Made by a program: the position numbers and the translations under genes | Assembly (NCBI RefSeq): GCF_002007645.1 | Contig: NZ_CP019791.1 | Location: 3,526,593-3,590,592, forward strand | DNA from: Anaerohalosphaera lusitana | Lineage (GTDB): Bacteria; Planctomycetota; Phycisphaerae; Sedimentisphaerales; Anaerohalosphaeraceae | Reading direction: 5' to 3' | DNA: 64,000 bases | The notes under the pieces: model-generated | Database searches by the model: none | The model's input: only the letters and a program-made list of their open reading frames with translations | What the model was told of the DNA's origin: nothing | Part shown: piece by piece, positions 59,837 to 64,000 of the stretch | How the letters are laid out: the number at the start of each line of letters is the position of its first letter | Position numbering within the stretch: position 1 is the first letter of the stretch

Positions 59837-61222
59837 CTAGATTTTGACATAGTTTGTGCCGTAAGGATAGCGTTGATCCCTGGCCAGGCGGTGGTTAGCT
59901 TCATCGTTGTCGATGAACTGCTCACGGTGCGGGTCCCACTGCAGTTTGCCGGGAAGCTGCATGGCGATATGATTGAGCAGGCACGCACTGCAGGAACGGT
60001 GGCCGACTTCGGCAGGAGCAACGGTCTCTTTACGGCTGCGGATGCTATTGAGCCAGTTGAGGTGCTGCTCGGGGCTTTCGTAAAGATGAACATCGTTGGG
60101 GCCAATTTTGTGTTGCAGGATATCAGGGTCGCTCACCTGCATGGCTTTGTTGTTTGGGTCACCGGAGACGGGATCGCTGGCAGTTACTTTTGCATTGCCG
60201 CGAGAAACGAAAATCCATCCGTTTTCACCTTCGAATCTGACGCCGTTGGGGTGTTTGCTGCTGACGTGCATAGTGACGCCGTTTGCGTACTTTGAATAGG
60301 TATCAAAATCGCCGTGTACATTCCAAAGGCCTTTCTGCGGGAATTCGCCTGTGCCTTCTATTTCGATCGGGCCGGTGTGTTCGGTACCCATGCCCCAGTG
60401 GGCGGTGTCGATGTGATGTGCACCCCAGCCGGTGATCATGCCAGCGCCGAACTGACGCACGCGGAGCCAGCCTGGGCGGCCGTAGCCCTTTTGAGGGTGG
60501 ACACGTTTTTCGGTGTAAAAGATGCGAGGCGTGGATCCCAGCCACATGTCATAGTTCAGATTTTTCGGTATTTCCATTCTGGGCCAGAAATCGCCTGCCG
60601 GGTCCGTGCCCAGACCAACCTTTACGTGTTTGACATTGCCGATAGCGCCGTTGCGAACCAATTCGCAAACCCACTTAAACTGCGGCCAGGGGTTTACGGA
60701 CCGCTGCTGGCTTCCCATCTGGAAAATGCGTCCGGTCTTATTGAGCACGTCGCTCATCTGCCTGCCTTCTTTGATCGTAAGCGCTGCGGGCTTTTGCAGG
60801 TAGATGTCCTTGCCTGCCAGAGCCGCTTCCATGGCGGGCTGAGCGTGCCAGTGGTCGGGCGTGGAAATGATGACTGCATCGATGCTTTCATCAGCCAACA
60901 TTTCGCGGTAATCCTGATAGGCCTTGACGTTTACATAATTGTCCTTGCCCGTCTTCTTGCTGTAGTAGTCCTCGATCCATTTTTTGCCGTCCAGTGCACG
61001 GTCCATGTCGACGTCAGCTACAGCGACAACTCTGCACATATCGTGCTTCATGGTCTCAGGGAGATCGTGGCTTCTTGCGATCCGGCCGAAACCAATTTGA
61101 CCAATGTTTATTTTGTCGTTTGGGGTAGTTTTGGCGAAAACGGCAGAAGAAACTATGTTTGGCGCATATACCATTGTGCCAGTTGCCAGCAAACCGCTCT
61201 TTAAAAAATCTCTGCGCTTCAT
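59837..61222 (-). CDS. Tat-exported Gfo/Idh/MocA-family oxidoreductase
   Basis: A 461-residue protein with a twin-arginine signal (MKRRDFLKSGLLATGTMVYA). The Rossmann domain has INIGQIGFGRIARSHDLPET, VISTPDHWHAQPAMEAALAG and the catalytic-lysine motif YLQKPAALT. The substrate domain has GWGAHHIDTAHWGMG and APAEVGHRSCSACLLNHIAM. It is a close relative of the partial protein at 63131-64000. Exported members are thought to oxidise or epimerise sugars in the periplasm with tightly bound NADP. Confidence 0.93.
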   Translation of the reverse strand: MKRRDFLKSGLLATGTMVYAPNIVSSAVFAKTTPNDKINIGQIGFGRIARSHDLPETMKHDMCRVVAVADVDMDRALDGKKWIEDYYSKKTGKDNYVNVKAYQDYREMLADESIDAVIISTPDHWHAQPAMEAALAGKDIYLQKPAALTIKEGRQMSDVLNKTGRIFQMGSQQRSVNPWPQFKWVCELVRNGAIGNVKHVKVGLGTDPAGDFWPRMEIPKNLNYDMWLGSTPRIFYTEKRVHPQKGYGRPGWLRVRQFGAGMITGWGAHHIDTAHWGMGTEHTGPIEIEGTGEFPQKGLWNVHGDFDTYSKYANGVTMHVSSKHPNGVRFEGENGWIFVSRGNAKVTASDPVSGDPNNKAMQVSDPDILQHKIGPNDVHLYESPEQHLNWLNSIRSRKETVAPAEVGHRSCSACLLNHIAMQLPGKLQWDPHREQFIDNDEANHRLARDQRYPYGTNYVKI

Positions 61223-61261
61223 AGAAAAACCTCTCTTTCTTAGAAATACATTGGTCCAGTA

Positions 61262-62098
61262 TCAGTTATTATCAGCGACAGCCTCTTCATCCAGGGCCCA
61301 CTTGATCCCGCCGGTCAGGTGGTTTATGAAGTTTTTGTCTTTGTAGTGTTTGGGGTCGTGGCCGAGGGCGGTGTAGAATTGTCTGCCGCCGTCGAACTGG
61401 TGGCACCATGCGAGGGGGAAGTAGTTGCCGAAGACTTTGCCGGGGTATTCGTCTTTTTTGCTGTCTTTTACGGTTGTCATGTCGGCGGCGAGGAGGACGT
61501 GGATGTCGGGATTGAGGTTGTCGAGGTAGTAGCATTCGTCTTCCCACTTCCAGACGGCGGGGAGGGTTTCGGTTGCGGGGTTGTCGGAGTCGATCACCTT
61601 GATGTCGAAGGGCTGGAACGGTGGGTGTCTTTTGAACTTTCCGCCGACGTTTGCCCAGAACCAGGGCCAGGAGCGTTCTGAGCCGCAGGCGGAATGGATG
61701 CCTACGAATGCACCGCCCTGCCGGATGTAGGTTTGGAATGCGCTTCGCTGGTCGTCGGTTGTGAAGGCCTGGTTGTTGGTGTTGGAGAAGACTATGACGT
61801 CGAAGCGACTGAGGTCGGTGTCGAAAACGGCTGCGTCGTCGGTGGCGTGGGTGGTCCAGTTATTGGTTTTGCAGATATTTTCGAGGCATGCGACGCTTGC
61901 GTCGATGTTCTTGTGGACGAAGCCTTTGCCGTTGCGGGTGTAGATGAGGATGTGTGCGGCGGGGTTGTCGTCGGGCTGGTTTGCGTGCGATCGACCGGCG
62001 AGGTGGATCGAAGCGGCGATCATGAGGATCAGTCCGAGGGCCGTGGTGAATTTTGCTGTTGAGTGACGTTGTTTTGTGGTGCTGCGAAATTGTGCCAT
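61262..62098 (-). CDS. Exported ThuA-domain protein
   Basis: A 278-residue exported protein, start ATG at 62098 after GGAGGCATT, signal FTTALGLILMIAASIHLAG. The ThuA fold shows AAHILIYTRNGKGFVHKNID, VFSNTNNQAFTTDDQRSAFQ, GGAFVGIHSACGSERSWPWF and FPLAWCHQFDGGRQFYTALG. ThuA domains are class I glutamine amidotransferase-like and linked to trehalose/3-keto-sugar metabolism. Its start lies inside the preceding PmoA-like gene (70-base overlap). A fragment of its end is duplicated at 58136-58320. Confidence 0.88.
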   Translation of the reverse strand: MAQFRSTTKQRHSTAKFTTALGLILMIAASIHLAGRSHANQPDDNPAAHILIYTRNGKGFVHKNIDASVACLENICKTNNWTTHATDDAAVFDTDLSRFDVIVFSNTNNQAFTTDDQRSAFQTYIRQGGAFVGIHSACGSERSWPWFWANVGGKFKRHPPFQPFDIKVIDSDNPATETLPAVWKWEDECYYLDNLNPDIHVLLAADMTTVKDSKKDEYPGKVFGNYFPLAWCHQFDGGRQFYTALGHDPKHYKDKNFINHLTGGIKWALDEEAVADNN

Positions 62099-63084
62099 AA
62101 TGCCTCCGCTGTTTGGGTATCGATTTTGCCGTCGTAAACTATCATTCGGTATTTTAGTGTGTATTCTTTGCCGGGTTCGAGGATCCATTCTTTGTGGCGG
62201 ATGGGGCAGAACTCGAAGAACATATCGCCCCTGCCGCCGACTGAGTTTTCGGGCCAGACACGCATGGGTTCGGGGTGCCGGCGGTTGTCGGGGTGGCTGA
62301 GGAATAGGATGCCGCTGGTTTGCTGGGGGTCGTCGAAGCTGCCGGTGATGCTGCACCAGCGGGCACGGGTGCCGTCGGCGTCGGTGCGGGTTTTGCCTTT
62401 TGAGGTGAGGACGGTGGTGTTGTCTTTTTGCCACTGTTCGGTGGCGCGGAAGCCGAGTCCGCCGCCGTAGCGGTACTGGTCGAGGGTGATGGGTACGTCA
62501 AGGACGTTTTTGAGGGTGGAGGTCAGGTCGACGACCCATGCTTTGCGGGCGTGGATGGTTGTGGCTGAGGCGCGGACGGTCCATGTTTCGTCGATGGCGG
62601 TGCGGGGTGCGTGTGGGCCCTTGAGCTGGACGTGGTCGTGGCGGACGGTGAAGCCGCAGCGGTTGGGGTCGGAGGTTGTGGATTCGATGCGGTTAAAGCG
62701 GACGGTTCCCTGGCCCTTGCCGAGGTTCCAGAAGTCGACTTGCCGGCCGGCGATGCGGGTTTTGGTCCAGGGGTTCCAGATGCCGTAGTGGTGGTAGTGG
62801 TCGGGCGGCTGGATGCGGGTGAGGACGCGGCCGGTGGGGGAATAGAGCGGGTGGATGAAGGCGCTGCGGCGATAGAGGGGGTCGACGTGGTCGGGTACGG
62901 GGTGCGTAGCGTGGTGGTAGGTGAGGATGTTGCTGCTGTCGTGGGAGAGCGTGATGGTTTCGGCGTTTTTCTGGACGGCGAAGGTGCCGGATGTGCGCGG
63001 TGCGGGGGATGCTGCGGAGGAGGCGGCAGCGATGATGCAAGTCAGCAGAAGGCTCCGGTTTGCCGTGAAACGCTTGATGTTCAT
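62029..63084 (-). CDS. Exported PmoA-like (DUF6807-type) protein
   Basis: A 351-residue exported protein, start ATG at 63084 with AAGGAG 9 bases upstream and a signal (SLLLTCIIAAASSAASPA). It carries the features of the family named after methane monooxygenase PmoA in databases: YHHATHPVPDHVDPLYRRSA, RIQPPDHYHHYGIWNPWTKT, RQVDFWNLGKGQG, and GILFLSHPDNRRHPEPMRVW. Despite the family name there is no membrane domain and no methane link. In this setting it probably acts on a sugar with the ThuA and Gfo/Idh/MocA proteins. Confidence 0.82.
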   Translation of the reverse strand: MNIKRFTANRSLLLTCIIAAASSAASPAPRTSGTFAVQKNAETITLSHDSSNILTYHHATHPVPDHVDPLYRRSAFIHPLYSPTGRVLTRIQPPDHYHHYGIWNPWTKTRIAGRQVDFWNLGKGQGTVRFNRIESTTSDPNRCGFTVRHDHVQLKGPHAPRTAIDETWTVRASATTIHARKAWVVDLTSTLKNVLDVPITLDQYRYGGGLGFRATEQWQKDNTTVLTSKGKTRTDADGTRARWCSITGSFDDPQQTSGILFLSHPDNRRHPEPMRVWPENSVGGRGDMFFEFCPIRHKEWILEPGKEYTLKYRMIVYDGKIDTQTAEALWHNFAAPQNNVTQQQNSPRPSD

Positions 63085-63130
63085 GAGTATTTTCTCCTTC
63101 GGGTCAAATGTGCTAACCATGCCGGCCTGA

Positions 63131-64000
63131 TCAGACGGTCCAGGGTTGGCGGTGTTCGTAGTCGAGCATTGCGTTTGCCTGGTCGTCATTGACGAAACGT
63201 TCGGTTTTGGGGTCCCACTGCAGAGGACGGCCGAGCTTCATTGCGATGTGGTGGATCACGCAGACGGTGTTCGACCTGTGGCCGACCTCTACGGGGGCGA
63301 GGGGGTCCTTGCGGGATCGCATGCAGTCGAGGAAGTTGCCCATGTGGTTGTTGCTGACGGGGAGCTTGACGTCGGTATCGCTCAATTTTTCGCGGAAGAT
63401 GTTCATGTCGTGGGCCTTGAATGAGCCGCGTTCGACCCAGATCCAACCGTCGGTGCCGATGAACTTGACGCCGGGGCTGCCGTTGTGTGAGGTGAGCTTG
63501 ACTCCGTTGGCGTATTCTGCATCGGCGGTGAAGGCGGTGTGAACGTCGAAGAGTCCGCGGTCGGGGTATTCGGCCTGGGCCTTTACCTTGACGGGGCCGG
63601 AGTCCTTGTCGGTGCCCATTGCCCATTGAGCTATGTCGTACATGTGAGCGCCCCAGCCGGTGATCATTCCGTGACAGTACTGGCCTATCTGGAGCCAGCC
63701 GGGGCGGCTGAAACCGTTCTGCGGGTGTACGCGATGGTCGGTGTACGGGACTTTGGGGGCGGGGCCGAGCCACATGTCGTAATCGAGGTTGGCCGGGACG
63801 GGCATGGGTGATGCGTCGGCTGTGCCGTGGTCGGTTGGTATGACGACTTCGATCTTCCGGAGCTTGCCGATGCGTCCGTTGCGGACCAGTTCGCAGGACT
63901 TGCGGAAGTAGACGCTGGATCGCTGCTGGGAGCCGGTCTGGAGTATGACGTTGTTGCTGCGAACAGCTTTGACGAGCTTTCGGCCCTCGGCGATGGTGTA
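63131..64000 (-). CDS. Gfo/Idh/MocA-family oxidoreductase, C-terminal part
   Basis: The frame is open to the right window edge, so the N-terminal Rossmann part lies outside; the ATG at 63805 is internal. The visible 289 residues begin YTIAEGRKLVKAVRSNNVIL, then QTGSQQRSSVYFRKSCELVR, and continue through NLDYDMWLGPAPKVPY, GMITGWGAHMYDIAQWAMGT and PVEVGHRSNTVCVIHHIAMK, the same order as the protein at 59837. It stands 46 bases upstream of the PmoA-like gene in the same direction, as part of the same operon. Confidence 0.92.
   Translation of the reverse strand, partial: YTIAEGRKLVKAVRSNNVILQTGSQQRSSVYFRKSCELVRNGRIGKLRKIEVVIPTDHGTADASPMPVPANLDYDMWLGPAPKVPYTDHRVHPQNGFSRPGWLQIGQYCHGMITGWGAHMYDIAQWAMGTDKDSGPVKVKAQAEYPDRGLFDVHTAFTADAEYANGVKLTSHNGSPGVKFIGTDGWIWVERGSFKAHDMNIFREKLSDTDVKLPVSNNHMGNFLDCMRSRKDPLAPVEVGHRSNTVCVIHHIAMKLGRPLQWDPKTERFVNDDQANAMLDYEHRQPWTV

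Noticed and set aside
59800-60105. N-terminal extension of the lipoprotein oxidoreductase
   Set aside because: It overlaps the upstream gene and reads as low-complexity Ser/Thr; the lipoprotein signal and ribosome site fix the start at 59799.
62099-62434. N-terminal extension of the ThuA gene
   Set aside because: It is an Arg/Pro/His-rich shadow of the PmoA-like gene; GGAGG and a signal peptide support 62098.

Overview
The window looks like a chromosome segment of a free-living, polysaccharide-degrading member of the Planctomycetota, most likely class Phycisphaerae. This is an inference from gene content, not a database match. The indications are: many secreted proteins ending in a single EF-hand/dockerin-like motif followed by a W-L pair; a PEP-CTERM protein; many H-X9-DG or FTLIELLVVIS-type prepilin-like proteins; an ECF sigma factor beside a FecR-like protein and lectin-fold proteins; sigma factors fused to membrane domains; and a cluster of Gfo/Idh/MocA, ThuA and PmoA-like (DUF6807-type) proteins.

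Layout. 0-8 kb: 3' end of a SagB-type nitroreductase, a Tat-exported GH116-type glycosidase, a secreted HExxH metalloprotease-like protein with its own consensus promoter and leader, xseA-xseB, and tRNA-Leu(UAG). 8-12.7 kb (minus strand): isochorismatase-like hydrolase, an ECF sigma/anti-sigma pair, a lipoprotein, ribBA and a cupin. 12.8-17 kb (plus): a tightly overlapping run of a secreted protein, a prepilin-like protein and a zinc/manganese-type ABC transporter. 17-21.8 kb: SDR, pdxJ-dapA, a GT4 glycosyltransferase and panB. 22.5-31.7 kb (minus): a sigma/FecR-headed block of secreted lectin-fold proteins, one fused to an endonuclease/exonuclease/phosphatase domain, plus a prepilin-like protein and a GH43/GH117-like glycosidase. 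32.8-41.3 kb (minus): a compact type II secretion/type IV pilus operon (E, F, major pilin, three minor pilins, PilM-PilN fusion, PilO-like, secretin). 41.6-51.6 kb: GAF histidine kinase, a secreted two-DTG aspartic-protease-like protein, a coiled-coil/PAS protein, a secreted beta-helix protein, and a prepilin-like gene downstream of a sigma factor fused to a membrane/extracytoplasmic domain. 52.2-58.3 kb: an AT-richer accessory island with a coiled-coil membrane protein, a perfect head-to-tail tandem of two IS630-family elements, a truncated gene, an IS3-family element and further gene fragments. 58.4-64 kb (minus): a sugar-metabolism cluster (three Gfo/Idh/MocA proteins, ThuA, PmoA-like) running off the right edge.

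Working together: a large share of the genes make exported proteins. The secretion/pilus operon in the middle could be the export route, although no prepilin peptidase or exosortase is present here. The strongest unexplained structures are small repeats: a 161-bp inverted-repeat element in two copies each with 4-bp flanking duplications, a 72-78-bp palindromic repeat in three copies, a further inverted-repeat element beside the major pilin gene, and phased T-tracts near 48.6 kb. A likely structured RNA with a terminator lies near 32.6 kb, xseA appears to be leaderless, and the broken two-gene module in the island may be the remains of an undescribed membrane system.
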